64,000 bases of DNA from Lentzea guizhouensis (GCF_001701025.1 NZ_CP016793.1:6076001-6140000); one strand, 5' to 3'; counted from the first letter of the stretch, positions 48,916-59,279 are shown. Made by a program: numbers and translations. The notes: generated from the letters alone by a model not told the origin.

Positions 48916-49592
48916 CAGCAGCAGTGCTTCCCTCGCCACGCCTCGCGGCCTTCCCTCACCGCGACCACCGCGATCACCAGCGCTGCCAACGGATCTGCCC
49001 ACCACCAGCCGAACAGGCTGTTCACCACCAGACCGACCAGCAACACACCGGACAGGTGCGTGCACAGCAAGGTCTGCTTGGAGTCCGCGACGGCGCTGGC
49101 CGAACCGAGTTCACGACCGGCTCGGCGTTGCGCGTGGGAAAGGCCGGGCATGACGGCCAGCGAGACGGCGGCGAGCACGATGCCGACCGTCGAGTGCTCG
49201 GCGCGCTCCCCGCCGAAGACCGACAGCACCGAGTCGAACGTGACGTAAGCCGCGAGTGCGAAGAACGACACCGCGATCACCTTGAGCGCCGTGCGTTCAC
49301 GCGGCTCGGGATCACTGCCGGAGAACTGCCACGCCACGGCGAGAGCGGAAGCGACCTCGATCACCGAGTCGAGACCGAACCCGATCAACGCCGTGGAGGA
49401 GGCGATGGTGCCCGCACTGATAGCGATGATCGCTTCGATGACGTTGTAGGTGATGGTCAGGCCGACCAACCAGCGCACCCGTCGCGTCAGCACCGCTTTG
49501 CGCTCGGGTGCGATGGTGGGCGTGGATGCGCAGCAACCGTCCGCGCATCCACTGGTCCCGGCGAGCGAGAGCCCTTCGCGCTGCTCGCTCAT
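48915..49592 (-). CDS. Cation diffusion facilitator-like heavy-metal transporter
   Basis: 225 residues from ATG 49592. The N-terminus is cysteine-rich (TSGCADGCCASTP) and the last residues are GKHCC, both likely metal ligands. Five to six TM segments; GFGLDSVIEVASALAVAWQF has the D-x3-E pair seen in CDF TM2, and ADSKQTLLCTHLSGVLLVG is the second conserved block. It probably exports a soft metal such as Cd, Pb or Zn. Its start overlaps the cmtR stop by 4 bp, so the metal sensor and transporter are translated together. Confidence 0.85.
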   Translation of the reverse strand: MSEQREGLSLAGTSGCADGCCASTPTIAPERKAVLTRRVRWLVGLTITYNVIEAIIAISAGTIASSTALIGFGLDSVIEVASALAVAWQFSGSDPEPRERTALKVIAVSFFALAAYVTFDSVLSVFGGERAEHSTVGIVLAAVSLAVMPGLSHAQRRAGRELGSASAVADSKQTLLCTHLSGVLLVGLVVNSLFGWWWADPLAALVIAVVAVREGREAWRGKHCC

Positions 49593-49927
49593 GAACCAAC
49601 CGCATCTGTGAGCGCCGGAGAGTCGACGCAGTCCGTGTCGACCGCGAGAACAACATCCACCAGTTCGCGCAGAGCGCGGGCGAGATGAGGATCAGCGAGG
49701 TCGTAGCGCACCTGCCGGCCCTCGTAGGTCGCCACGACCAGGCCGCAGCCTCGCAGGCACGACAGGTGGTTCGACACGTTCGACCTGGTCAGCTCCAGCT
49801 GCTCGGCCATCTGTGCCGGGTAGCCGGGGCCGTCCAGCAGGGCGACGAGAATTCGGCACCGGGTCGGGTCGGCCAGCGCGCGCCCCAGTCGGGCGAGTGC
49901 CGCGCCACGCGCCTCACAGGTCAGCAT
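49589..49927 (-). CDS. cmtR: CmtR-like Cd(II)/Pb(II)-sensing ArsR/SmtB repressor
   Basis: ATG 49927; 112 residues. It is very similar to M. tuberculosis CmtR as I remember it: MLTCEARGAALARLGRALAD, LTRSNVSNHLSCLRGCGLVV and ATYEGRQVRYDLADPHLARA. The metal ligands are kept: the two Cys in SCLRGC (C57/C61 of CmtR) and one Cys in the tail (AVDTDCVDS, equivalent to C102). It should dissociate from DNA when Cd or Pb binds and so induce the transporter gene. No SD; the start may be leaderless. Confidence 0.92.
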   Translation of the reverse strand: MLTCEARGAALARLGRALADPTRCRILVALLDGPGYPAQMAEQLELTRSNVSNHLSCLRGCGLVVATYEGRQVRYDLADPHLARALRELVDVVLAVDTDCVDSPALTDAVGS

Positions 49928-49938
49928 GTGCAGAACAG

Positions 49939-49954
49939 TACAGTGCACGCTGTA
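49939..49954. promoter_or_regulatory. CmtR operator TACAGTGCACGCTGTA
   Basis: Near-palindromic 16 bp with perfect TACAG/CTGTA arms, 12 bp before the cmtR start. Further TACAG elements lie on both sides (CAGTACAG; AATACAG). The tight placement fits autorepression. Confidence 0.65.
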
Positions 49955-50047
49955 ATACAGCCAAGGCTGAACTGCAGGGCGGATCTCAGTTCCGGCGGCG
50001 GAGCGAGCAGTGCGCCGATGGCGAAGATCGACTGGCTGAGCGCCTTC

Positions 50048-50917
50048 TCATTCCGGCAGGTCCGCCCTGTCGTCCTCGACGAGGGTGAGGATCCGGGAGA
50101 TCGTCAGGTCCGGTTCCTCCAGGGGCAGCGCGTGGGTGGTCTTCGGCACGATCTCCGCGTGGAGGAGGGGATTGAGCGCCTCGACGCGGGCAGTGACCTC
50201 GCGTGCGTCGTAGACGTTGTTGCGTTCGGCGAACACGAAGTGGACTGGCACGTCGATCGCGCGCAGTTCGTCGTCGGTGAACTCGTGCTGCGGCGGGACG
50301 TGCGGTTTGTACTTGAGCCCGCGGATCAGCAGCGGGGCCAGGGTGCGGCGCACGTGGGGATCTCCGGGCATGATCCGGCGCAGGATCGGCGCCGGCAGCA
50401 GCCAGCGGAACATCTGGCCGAAGCTCCAGAGGACGAACCGCAGCCCGGCGGTTCCGAAGCCCCCTGGTTCGAAAGCGATCACGCTCGCGATCCGGTCGCC
50501 GGAGCGCGTGGCGAGGTCCAGCGCGAAGATGGCGCCGCGGGAGATCCCGACGAGGTGGTACTTCTCGTGGCCGAGGCCGGCGAGCACGTCGGCGAGCCAG
50601 TCCGCCTGGTCCTGGCCGCTCTGCACGGGACGCGTCTGGACCGAGCGACCCGGTTCACCGATCGTGTCCACCGCGTACACCGTATGCCGCTCGGCCAGTT
50701 CGGCGACGCACGAGTACCACGACAACGACGTGCCCATGACACCGTGCAGCAGCACGATCGGCGTGCCCTGCCCAGTGCCGCTGCGCCGGACCCTGGTCGG
50801 CCCGAACTGCGTCTCGACGTCCAACTCCTCGGCCGGAACGGGCCACTTCCGCACAATCGCGTCGTACGTGGCGAAGTAGTTCTCCTGAGCCTTCTGATCC
50901 TTGAACTTTCCGAGCAT
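50048..50917 (-). CDS. Alpha/beta-hydrolase-fold protein
   Basis: 289 residues from ATG 50917. Oxyanion-hole region IVLLHGVMGTSLSWYSCVAE, nucleophile elbow HLVGISRGAIFALDLATRSG (G-x-S-x-G), and a C-terminal TTHALPLEEPD with the catalytic His. A cap domain lies between (FGQMFRWLLPAPILRRIM). Cytosolic; the substrate could be an ester, epoxide or haloalkane. It is divergent from a TetR gene, which probably represses it. Confidence 0.88.
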   Translation of the reverse strand: MLGKFKDQKAQENYFATYDAIVRKWPVPAEELDVETQFGPTRVRRSGTGQGTPIVLLHGVMGTSLSWYSCVAELAERHTVYAVDTIGEPGRSVQTRPVQSGQDQADWLADVLAGLGHEKYHLVGISRGAIFALDLATRSGDRIASVIAFEPGGFGTAGLRFVLWSFGQMFRWLLPAPILRRIMPGDPHVRRTLAPLLIRGLKYKPHVPPQHEFTDDELRAIDVPVHFVFAERNNVYDAREVTARVEALNPLLHAEIVPKTTHALPLEEPDLTISRILTLVEDDRADLPE

Positions 50918-51010
50918 GTCGACCCCCAGGTCGGTCTGTCCAATGCAGATGCAATGTTATAGCAAACCGGCCCGTCAGGCCAGCAGCAGCCGGTGTGGCA
51001 CAGTGACCAC

Positions 51011-51610
51011 GTGCCGAAACGCGTTGACCACGACGAGAGAAGGCGTGAGATCGCGGAGGCGCTCTTCCGGATCGCGGCGACGCAGGGCCTTCAGGCGGTG
51101 ACGCTGCGGGCGGTCGCCGCGGAGGCCGGCATCTCGATGTTCCAGGTGCAGTACTACTTCCCGGCCAAGGAGCAGATGCTGCAGTACGCCTGGCACCGCA
51201 TCACCGAACTGGGCGCCGAGCGGGCAGGACGGGACATCGCCGAGGCGCTGCAGACAGGCGACGAACGCGCCGTCGTCCGCGCGTGCCTGCTCGCCGTGCT
51301 GCCGGCCGACGAACGCAGCCGCATGCTGTGCGCGGTGCAGATCGCCTACTTCGCCGTCGACGTCATCCGCGGCGGCCAGGCTCCGGACCAGCAGGCCATG
51401 CTGCCCCACCTCGTACGCCTGGTCGCCGGCCAGCTCGAACAAGCCCAGCAGCGCGGCGGCGTTCCGGCGCACTTCGACACCCGGCTGGAGGCCGACGCGC
51501 TCGCGACCATGACTGCCGGCCTGCTCAGCGCAATCCTGGTCGAGGCCTACGACACCGAGCAGGCGACGCGGATCATCGACTACCGGCTCGGGCACCTGTT
51601 CGCCGGCTAG
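51011..51610 (+). CDS. TetR/AcrR-family transcriptional regulator
   Basis: GTG 51011; 199 residues, no SD. HTH: RRREIAEALFRIAATQGLQA, VTLRAVAAEAGISMFQVQYY and FPAKEQMLQYAWHRI. The C-terminal domain is of the BetI/PfmR type. The 93-bp gap to the divergent hydrolase holds ATGCA repeats and a small TGC...GCA dyad near 50950-50965 that may be its operator. Confidence 0.88.
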   Translation: MPKRVDHDERRREIAEALFRIAATQGLQAVTLRAVAAEAGISMFQVQYYFPAKEQMLQYAWHRITELGAERAGRDIAEALQTGDERAVVRACLLAVLPADERSRMLCAVQIAYFAVDVIRGGQAPDQQAMLPHLVRLVAGQLEQAQQRGGVPAHFDTRLEADALATMTAGLLSAILVEAYDTEQATRIIDYRLGHLFAG

Positions 51611-51716
51611 CGATCACGCCACCGTGGTGGAACCCGCGCCGACGGCCCAGGTCGAATTGATCGAACCTCGGCCGCACGGCGTCCACCAGTTTCGGATCTG
51701 GCAGGGCACCCGATGG

Positions 51717-52560
51717 TCAGCGGGCCTCGCTGAGCGACGACGCGCGCATGAGGTCGAGCTGCTCGGCGCCGCGGGTTCCCGGAGCCGCCGTGTAGGTGAC
51801 GATGCGCAGGTCGACTCCCGGCACGGTCAGCACGTCGCAGTCCAGGGTGACGTCACCGAGTTCGGGGTGGCTGATCGTCTTCAGGTCGCCGGTCAGCTGC
51901 TCCATTCCCGCCGTGGCCCACAGTTCGCCGAAGAACGGTGAGGCCGTGCGCAACGCCTCCACCAGCACGGCCAGGTCCGGGTCGGCCGGATAGCGGGCGA
52001 CTGCCTCGCGCAGGTCCGCGACGATCGCCGTCTCGAACGCGTACGGCCCCGCTGCCGAGGAGACCGGGCGCAGGTACCAGCGGCCCTGGCCCGTGCCGAA
52101 CAGGGCGCGGGCGAGGTTGCGTTCGGCGGGTGGCAGGCCGGACGGGTCGCCGTGCAGGGCCGTCCACATGTCGTTCCACCACAGCAGGCTCCAGTCGGCG
52201 GCGAACACACCGATCGGGAGGTCGCCGAGGCGGGTGACGAGGCGGCGGATGCTCGGTGGCACGTGGGTGCCGACGGTGTGGTCACGCGGTGCGAGGAGGC
52301 CGGCGGCGCGGAAGAGCTGGTCGCGTTCGGACGGGGTGAGCCGCAGGGCGCGGGCGACGGCGGTGACGACCTGCGGGGAGGGGTTGGTGGCCCGGCCCTG
52401 CTCCAGGCGCAGCACGTACTCGACGGAAAGGCCGGCGAGCTCGGCGAGTTCCTCACGGCGCAGCCGGGGGCGCGCGGGCGGACCGGGCGATGCCGGCGTC
52501 GACCGGGTCGAGGCGGTCGCGCCAGCCGCGCAGCAGGGCGCCGAAGCTCAGGTCGGTCAC
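51717..52560 (-). pseudogene. XRE-family regulator with MmyB-like ligand domain (one frame change)
   Basis: GTG 52560 overlaps the stop of the SRPBCC gene. N-terminal FGALLRGWRDRLDPVDAGIA is the usual start of this family. Near 52465-52480, in CGCGCGCCCCCGG, the frame moves by one base and continues RLRREELAELAGLSVEYVLR then LEQGRATNPSPQVVTAVARA (HTH) and the MmyB-type domain (LPIGVFAADWSLLWWNDMWT ... ISHPELGDVTLDCDVLTVPG). In one frame only the part from GTG/ATG 52415 would be made, without the first HTH helix. It is translationally coupled to the SRPBCC gene. Confidence 0.75.
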
Positions 52561-53054
52561 TCCTCCATGATCGCACCGGGCGTTTGCTGCACCACGGTCA
52601 CCATCTTGGCGAGGGCGGCACGCATGTAGCGGGTCCAGAGCGGCTTGAACGGGCCCGCGACGATCCAGCGGCGGCCCGGCAGTGGGCGGAAGTCGTAGGT
52701 CCAGCGGATCGACGTGCCGGTGCCGTCGGGCAGGAACGACCACTCGCCGCGCACCCCGGAGACCAGCTTGGCCAGCACGTTGGTGAAGCCGCTCAGCTCG
52801 TAGGCGAAGCCGTGGTTCGCCGCGGTCTCGGTGAGCCGCTCGTCGGCTTTGGAACCGTCGGTGAACCAGGTCTGGCGCGACGTCCCCGGCCGGTCCCAGG
52901 GGCCGGTCTGGTCACGCACCTCCGCGACGCCGGGGAACGGACCCCACGGCTTGAACACCCGGGCCAGGTCGATCGGCACGATGACCCGGTAGGTGTGCGC
53001 GGGGCCGGACGTCGTACGGGCGAAGACGGTGATCGGGACACTCGTTGTGGTCAT
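52557..53054 (-). CDS. SRPBCC/polyketide-cyclase-like protein
   Basis: ATG 53054 (MTTTSVPITVFARTTSGPAH); 165 residues. VIVPIDLARVFKPWGPFPGV, RQTWFTDGSKADERLTETAA, YELSGFTNVLAKLVSGVRGE and IRWTYDFRPLPGRRWIVAGP make up a START-like hydrophobic-pocket fold. Such proteins bind or transform small lipophilic molecules. The stop overlaps the start of the XRE regulator, so the latter may sense the same ligand. Confidence 0.8.
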   Translation of the reverse strand: MTTTSVPITVFARTTSGPAHTYRVIVPIDLARVFKPWGPFPGVAEVRDQTGPWDRPGTSRQTWFTDGSKADERLTETAANHGFAYELSGFTNVLAKLVSGVRGEWSFLPDGTGTSIRWTYDFRPLPGRRWIVAGPFKPLWTRYMRAALAKMVTVVQQTPGAIMEE

Positions 53055-53129
53055 GTCACGAGCTTCGCGGCCGGTGCCTGCCCCAGGCAGACACCTGTCA
53101 GTACACACCCTCGCGGCACGGCCGGTCGC

Positions 53130-53423
53130 CTACTCCTCCGCGTGGCGCACCGTCGCCATCGACGTCAGGCCCGACATCTCCAGGATCGGCGTCAGCAGCC
53201 GCGACGTGATCAGCTCCGTCCGCTCGGCATGCGTGAACAGCACGCTCATGCCCGCGCTGTCGATGTAGAGGACCTCGGTCAGGTCCACCACGAGCGGGCC
53301 CTCGGTGTCGGCCAGGGCGGCGGCGAAGGTCGCAGTGTTGCTCAGGTCGATTTCACCCGCTGCCTTCACCACCGGTCTGCCGTGCGCGTCGGTGGTCGTG
53401 GTCAGGGTGAGCGGCGTCGTCAT
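53130..53423 (-). CDS. STAS-domain anti-sigma factor antagonist
   Basis: 97 residues from ATG 53423. VVKAAGEIDLSNTATFAAAL and LVVDLTEVLYIDSAGMSVLF are the STAS core with the phosphorylation serine in IDSAGM. Its 5' end overlaps the last 71 bp of the large hybrid kinase/phosphatase gene in the same direction. That protein's PP2C domain may dephosphorylate this antagonist and its HATPase domain may rephosphorylate it. Confidence 0.88.
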   Translation of the reverse strand: MTTPLTLTTTTDAHGRPVVKAAGEIDLSNTATFAAALADTEGPLVVDLTEVLYIDSAGMSVLFTHAERTELITSRLLTPILEMSGLTSMATVRHAEE

Positions 53424-56400
53424 CGGGAATCATCACCTGCATCGTCACGGTGGTGCCGGTCGGGTCGGGGAGGATCGCGACCTCGTCCATCATCGTCTGC
53501 ATGATGGTGGTGCCGTGGCCGCGGCGAGCGGTGGGGTCGGTGGTCGGGGTCTTCCAGGTGCCGGTGTCGGCGACCGTGACCAGCAGGCCGGTGGTGGCAG
53601 AGGACTCGGCGCGGACTCGGATCTGCTGGCGGGTCACGTCGCGGTAGGCGTGCTCGACGGCGTTGGCGCAGGCTTCGCCCACGGCCAGGAGGATGCCCTG
53701 GGAGAGCGATGTGGACAGTCCGCATTGGCTCAGCCAGGTGCGCAGGGTGCTGCGGGCGGCGTAGAGCTGGCCCGGTTCCGCGCGGAAGGTCAGGTCCAGC
53801 GGGGCGGGGTGGCGGTACAGGAGCAGGGCGACGTCGTCGTCGTAGCCGCCTGCGGGGGCCAGGGTGGTCATCAGCTGGCCGGCGAGGTCTTCCAGGCCGT
53901 TGGCGCGGCCCTGCTGGACGGCGTGCGCGGCCTTGTCGATGCCCTCGTTCAGGGAGCTGCGGCGGCGTTCGACCAGGCCGTCGGTGTAGGTCAGCAGGGT
54001 GGAGCGCGGGGGGAGGGTGCACTCGGCCTCGCTGCGGTGCACGCCCGGTTTGACGGCCAGCGGGATGGAGCGGCCCTCGTTCAACAGCTGGGTGGTGCCG
54101 TCGAGCAACGCCAGGATCGCGGGCGGATGGCCGGCGCTGGAGTAGGTGAGGTGGCCGGTGGTGGGGTCGAGGACGCCGCAGAACACCGTGGTGCACAACG
54201 CACCTGGCACCCCGGCGGCGAACTGGTCGAGGGCCATCAGGGCGCGGGCCGGGCCGATCTCCTGCAGCAGCAACGCACGGCACGCGCTGCGCAGCTGGCC
54301 CATCACCGCGGCGGCGGACAGGCCGCGGCCCACGCAGTCACCGACCACGATGCCGATCCGCCCGTCCGGCAACGGGAACGTGTCGTACCAGTCCCCGCCG
54401 ACCTCCAGCGGGCGCGCGGCCGGTTCGTACCGCACGGCGAAGCCGCCCGGCAGGTGCGAGGGACCGAGGATGGCCCGTTGCAACGCCAGCGCGGTCTCCC
54501 GTTGCTCGTCGATCTGGTGCGCGCGGGACAGGCCCTGCGTGAGATGACCGGCCAGCAACGACAGCAGCAGCTCGTCCTGCTCGGTGAACTGCACCGCCAG
54601 CCGCAGCCACACCACCATCGGGCCGTCCGGGTGCTCGACCGTCACCGCGGCGCTGCCGTCGTCCAGGACGACCGGGATCAGCGCCGGGTGGTCGCGGAAC
54701 GAGGTCAGCGTCGCCCGCTGGTCCTCCGGCAGGTCCTCCCACACCAGCCCCTCGGAACCGCCGACCACGAGCGGTGCGTGCCGGCGGCCGAACACCACCG
54801 CCACGACGGCGGACCGCCAGAGGCCCTCCATCTGTTCCAGGGCGAGGGCCAGCGCGTCGGTCGTGCTGGCCGCCCGCGACAGCCGCACGCTCATCTCGGC
54901 GAGCGCCGCCTCGCGCCTGCGGGCGTGGTGGTCGGCGGTGACGTCGCGGAACGTGCCCACCGTCATCGTGCGGCCGCTGTCCGGGTCGCGCGCCGGGTTC
55001 ATCAGCGCGCTGATCCACAACCGCCTGCCGTCGCGGGTGGTGACCGGAACGGTGTGGGCGCGCTGGTCCCGGCCGGACCGCTCCTCGAACGCGTCGGCGA
55101 ACTGCTGGCGCCCCTCGGGATCGCTCGGCCACCACGGGTGCGGCACCGGGTAGGGCAGGTCCGCCGGGCCGTAGCCGAGGATGTCGGTGAACGCGGCGTT
55201 GATCTCCACGACCGTGCCGTCGTCGTCGCAGACGAAGAACGCCTCCTGCAGCGAGTCGATCAACGCGTCCCGCCAGCGCGCGTGCTGGCCGCGCAACCGC
55301 GCCAGGTCCACGTTCGCCCGCACCCGCGCCAGCAGGTCCGCCGCGGCGAACGGCTTCACCAGGTAGTCCGCACCGCCCAGCCCTCGCCGGACCCTCCTGC
55401 CCGGCCCGCGCCGACAGCACAGCACCGGCACCGCATCGTCCCGGTCGGCGCAGGGGGCGACCAGACAGGCCTCCATCGGCATCATCACGTCGCTCACGAC
55501 CAGGTCCGGCCGGGCCCCGCCGCCTCCAGCGCCGCCAGGCCGTCGTCGACCGCGCGCACCTCGTAGCCCGCGCGGTGCAGCAGCCGGGTCAGGTACTCGC
55601 GCATGTCCGCGTTGTCGTCGGCGACCAGCACCGTCGCGGGCACCTCGGGTGCGGCACCGGCGGCCGTGCTGGGCAGCAGCGCCTCGACGGTCAGGTCCGG
55701 GTCGGGCAGCCACCGCAGCGCCTCCTGCACGTACGGCGCCGCGATGTCGGAGGCCGCCGGGATGACCGCCTCGTGCGACACCGCCTCAGCCGGCAGGTGG
55801 CCCGTGCCGAACGGCAGCTCGACGGTGAAGCTCGTGCCGACGCCCTCCGCGCTCTCGGCGTGGATCGTGCCGCCGTGCAGGCCCACCAGCTCCTGCACCA
55901 GCGCCAACCCGATGCCACTGCCCTCCTTGGACCGCGACCACGTGTTCTCGATGCGGTGAAAGCGTTCGAACAGCCGCGGGATCTCCTGCTGCGGCACGCC
56001 GACACCGGTGTCGCTGACCGTGACGACCGCCCTGTCCGCCCCGGCCCGCACGGACACGCCGACCGAACCGTCCACGGTGAACTTCAGCGCGTTGCTGAGC
56101 AGGTTCAGCACGACCTTCTCCCACAGGCCGAGGTCGACGTGCACCGGCTCCGGCAGCGGTGAGCAGTCGATCTCGAACCGCAGCCCCGCCTTCTCGACCG
56201 CCGACCGGAACACGCTGGCCAGCTCCGCGGTGACGCCCGCGAGGTCGACGGGCTGGAAGCGCGCCTGCATCCGCCCCGCCTCCAGGCGGGAGAAGTCCAG
56301 CAGGGTGTTGACCAGCTTGCCCAGCCGCAGCCCGTTGCGGTGGATGACCTCCAGCTCCTGCCCGGCCTGCGGGTCCACCCCGGCCAGCCGGTCGTGCAGG

Positions 56401-57520
56401 TCCTGCACCGGGCCCATGATCAACGTGAGCGGCGTGCGGAACTCATGGCTGATGTTGGAGAAGAACGCCGTCTTGGCCCGGTCGAGCTCGGCCAGCTCCT
56501 CGGCGCGGCGCTGCTGGGCGCGGAAGTCGCGGGCGCCCGCGATGCCGGCCGCGATGTGGCCCGCGACCAGTTCGACGAACCCGCGGTAGCCGTCGTCGAG
56601 CGGGCGGTACCGGTTGAGGCCCGCCACCAGGAACCCGTACGGCTGGCCACCCGGCCGTTGCAGCGGCACGACCAGGGCTCGGCCGCGGGCCGGCGGTCCC
56701 TGGGCAGCCCGGTGAACGCGGCGAGCTCGACCACGACGGACTTCCCGCGCTTGGCGGCCGCCGCAGGCCACACCACCGGGTCGTCGGCGGGTGACACGCG
56801 TGCGGGAGCAGCCGGATGACCAGCGGCGATGCCCGTCGCGCAGGCCAGCCGCGCGTGGCCGTCCTCGAACACGTAGGTGAGCGTGAACGGCAGGTCGCGC
56901 TGGTTGCGGCCGAGCTGCGCGCACGCGAAGGCCAGCACCTCCTGCTCCTCGCGCGCCACGCTGGGGTCCGAGCCGAGGTCGCGCAGCGTCGCCATCCGCC
57001 GCTCGCCGATGACGCGGTCGGTCTCCTCGCTGACCACGCACAACATGCCCGCGACCGCACCGCGTTCGTCGCGCAGGGGGCTGTAGGAGAAGGTGTGGTA
57101 GCTCTCCTCGGGGTAGCCGGACCGCTCCACGAACAGCCGCAGCGCCTCGTCCCAGGTGGCGTGACCGGTGGCGAGCACGGTGTCGAGCCTGGGCTTGATC
57201 TCGGCCCAGATCTCGGCCCACACCTCGGCGGCCGGGCGTCCCAGCGCCCACGGGTACTTACGGCCCAGCGTGTTGCGGCGGTAGGCGTCGTTGCAGAAGA
57301 ACGTCAGCTCCGGGCCCCACGCGAGCCACATCGAGAACCGCGACGACAGCAGGATGCTGACGGCGGTCTGCAGGCTCTGCGGCCACTGCGCCGGCGGCCC
57401 GAGCGGGGTGGCGGCCCAGTCCACCTCGGCGAGGTCACGACCGACCACCGGGTCCTCGGCGAACACGGGCGCGAGCGCGGACCGGTCGTGTCTGTCTCCG
57501 ATGTCGTCAGAGCGCGTCAC
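53353..57520 (-). pseudogene. Giant PAS-GAF-histidine kinase-REC-PAS-GAF-PP2C-HATPase hybrid, frame changes
   Basis: Start GTG 57520 (TRSDDIGDRHDRS). Order over about 1,390 residues: PAS-like (WPQSLQTAVSILLSSRFSMW), GAF, histidine kinase (FFSNISHEFRTPLTLIMGPV; ATP site GSGIGLALVQELVGLHGG), receiver (VLVADDNADMREYLTRLLHR; VVSDVMMP; YLVKPFAAADLLARVRAN), PAS (LIDSLQEAFFVCDDDGTVVE), GAF, SpoIIE/PP2C phosphatase (EVGGDWYDTFPLPDGRIGIV; VGDCVGRGLSAAAVMGQLRS) and an RsbW-like HATPase (LLAVGEACANAVEHAYRD). Frame changes are needed at about 56690 (GAF), 55500 and 55390-55440 (receiver), so as given two or three pieces result. It would link two-component sensing to partner switching on the downstream STAS protein. 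Confidence 0.8.
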
Positions 57521-57640
57521 CGACCGTCCCTTCGCCACACCTCGACAAGTTGACCTGTCCAGGGTGCCCAAACCCGGCGGCGGCTGCACGACCAGACGAG
57601 CGGTTGTGCTCCGCGCCACCGCCGGGCTCAGCTCAGGGCG

Positions 57641-58537
57641 TCACTCGGTGCCTTCGAACACGACCGCGGGATCGGTGCGCGCCGGCTGCCCCCACACGAG
57701 GTCGCGGGCCGCGGTGTCGCCGCTCAGGTAGTGGCGGAACCACGAGGTCATGACCCGTTTCGAGGCGGTGAGCTGGGCGGCGCGGGTGATGGAACCGTTG
57801 TCGCAGAAGAGCCCGGAGGAGTCCATGAAGCCGCAGTGGAACCCGCCGGTGATCGTCCGCAGCTGCCTCGCCGGCGGCTTGGCCGTGAACATCGGCCGCT
57901 GATGATCACCCACCGGGGTGATCGTGTCCTGCGAACCGGCCAGGAACTGCGCCGGTGCCGCGAGCGTGGCGGCCGCGGCCTTGGCCGACGGGTTCGTCTC
58001 GGCGGCGGCGTAGGTGGAGACGGCCTTGATCTTGGGGTTGCGGGCCGCGGCGAGCACGGCGGCGCCTCCGCCCATCGAGTGCCCGGAGACGCCGAGGGCG
58101 GTCGTGGTGATGTGGTCGCGGAACCGGGAGCCGGTCGTCCCGTCCTGGGCGACGAGCCAGGTCAGGCCGGTGTTGAGGTCGTCGGCGAACGCGCCGTGGC
58201 TCGGGCTCAGCCCGCCCTGGGTGGTCGGGACGACCACGACGAAGCCCCACGACGCCAGGTGGGTGCTGGTGCTCGTGTACTTCGAGGTGGCCTGGAAGAA
58301 GCCGTGGCCGAAGGCGATCACGGGGAACCGGCCGGTCGCGACGGGCTGGTTCGTGCCTGAGGTGGTGGCGGGGTAGTGGACGCGGGCAGGGACGGACCGG
58401 CCGCCCGCCACGGCGGTGACATCGCTGTACGCCACCGGGTACGAGCCGGGGAGCCCGTAGTCCGGTGGCGCGGCTAACGCGGTCGGGGTGGCCAGGGTGG
58501 AGGCCACCAGGGCAAGCGTCATCGCGAGAACTCGCAT
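57641..58537 (-). CDS. Secreted alpha/beta hydrolase (chlorophyllase/cutinase-like)
   Basis: GAGGAG before ATG 58537; 298 residues. Signal peptide MRVLAMTLALVASTLATPTA cut after ALA. Mature enzyme: VIAFGHGFFQATSKYTS (oxyanion hole), GVSGHSMGGGAAVLAAARN (nucleophile Ser), AGSQDTITPVGDH (Asp) and ITGGFHCGFMDSSG (His). It resembles extracellular dienelactone-hydrolase/PETase-related esterases of actinomycetes. Likely cleaves lipid or polyester esters outside the cell. No co-transcribed partner is obvious. Confidence 0.88.
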   Translation of the reverse strand: MRVLAMTLALVASTLATPTALAAPPDYGLPGSYPVAYSDVTAVAGGRSVPARVHYPATTSGTNQPVATGRFPVIAFGHGFFQATSKYTSTSTHLASWGFVVVVPTTQGGLSPSHGAFADDLNTGLTWLVAQDGTTGSRFRDHITTTALGVSGHSMGGGAAVLAAARNPKIKAVSTYAAAETNPSAKAAAATLAAPAQFLAGSQDTITPVGDHQRPMFTAKPPARQLRTITGGFHCGFMDSSGLFCDNGSITRAAQLTASKRVMTSWFRHYLSGDTAARDLVWGQPARTDPAVVFEGTE

Positions 58538-58614
58538 GAACCGCTCCTCGTGAGATGGGTGGAACCGCGGCGCTGGTGGCGCCGCGAGGCAGGGGGGTGG
58601 GCGGCGCTGTAGGA

Positions 58615-59279
58615 CTAGCCGAACCGCATGCGCATGTTCGTGACGGCGAGGTGCAGGCGCGGCTTGGCGGCGGTGAGCCAGCCGAGCCTGCCGCCGGGGG
58701 TGATCTGCCAGCGCAACCGGGTCGGGCGGACGCGGGCGGAGGTGCCCAGGCGGGTGCGGTGGGCGTTGCCGTGCAGCGACTGCCACACGGAGGTCGCGAG
58801 CCGCACCGGGAGGGCCGGCGCTTTGAGAGGCTGCTCGGTGGCAGAGGCGATGACGGCCGGCCGGGCGGCGGCGAGCCAGCGGTGGTGCTGGCGGAGAGCG
58901 GCTCGGCGGCGGGCGAGTCGGCGCTGGCGGTGGCCGAGAGCGGGTCGGCGGTCAGCGTGAAGTCCGCCAGCTCCTTCGGGATGCCCCACATCGCCCGTGC
59001 GCCGTCGCGGGACTGCTCGTCATCCACCCAGATGTCCGTGATGGACAGTCCCAGCCGGACCCCGCGCCGCACCACCACGGCCGTCATCAGCTCGTGGTAC
59101 GACAGCAGCCCGGGTGGCCGGTAGTCGACGAACGCGGACACCACCAGCACCCGGCCGAACAGGGAGAGCGGCACCACGCCCGGCAGTCGCGGGGAGACCG
59201 CCGAACGCGGTGCCGTCCACACCGTGAGCCAACCCTGGCCGCACAGGTCCCACGGTGCTGGAGGGAAGTCAGCGGACAT
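58615..59279 (-). pseudogene. Acetoacetate decarboxylase-family protein (one frame change)
   Basis: ATG 59279 lies 11 nt inside the upstream GMC gene end. ADFPPAPWDLCGQGWLTVWT, VDYRPPGLLSYHELMTAVVV and GARAMWGIPKELADFTLTAD are conserved ADC-family blocks (the last one near the substrate pocket). At about 58865-58885 the frame shifts; it continues as IASATEQPLKAPALPVRLAT, SVWQSLHGNAHRTRLG and ends LHLAVTNMRMRFG. The catalytic lysine of true acetoacetate decarboxylases is not evident, so the reaction is open. Coupled to the GMC oxidoreductase gene. Confidence 0.7.

Noticed and set aside
53305..55566. 753-codon + strand open frame
   Set aside because: Antisense of the PP2C/GAF part of the hybrid sensor, where multiple domain motifs are clear on the - strand.
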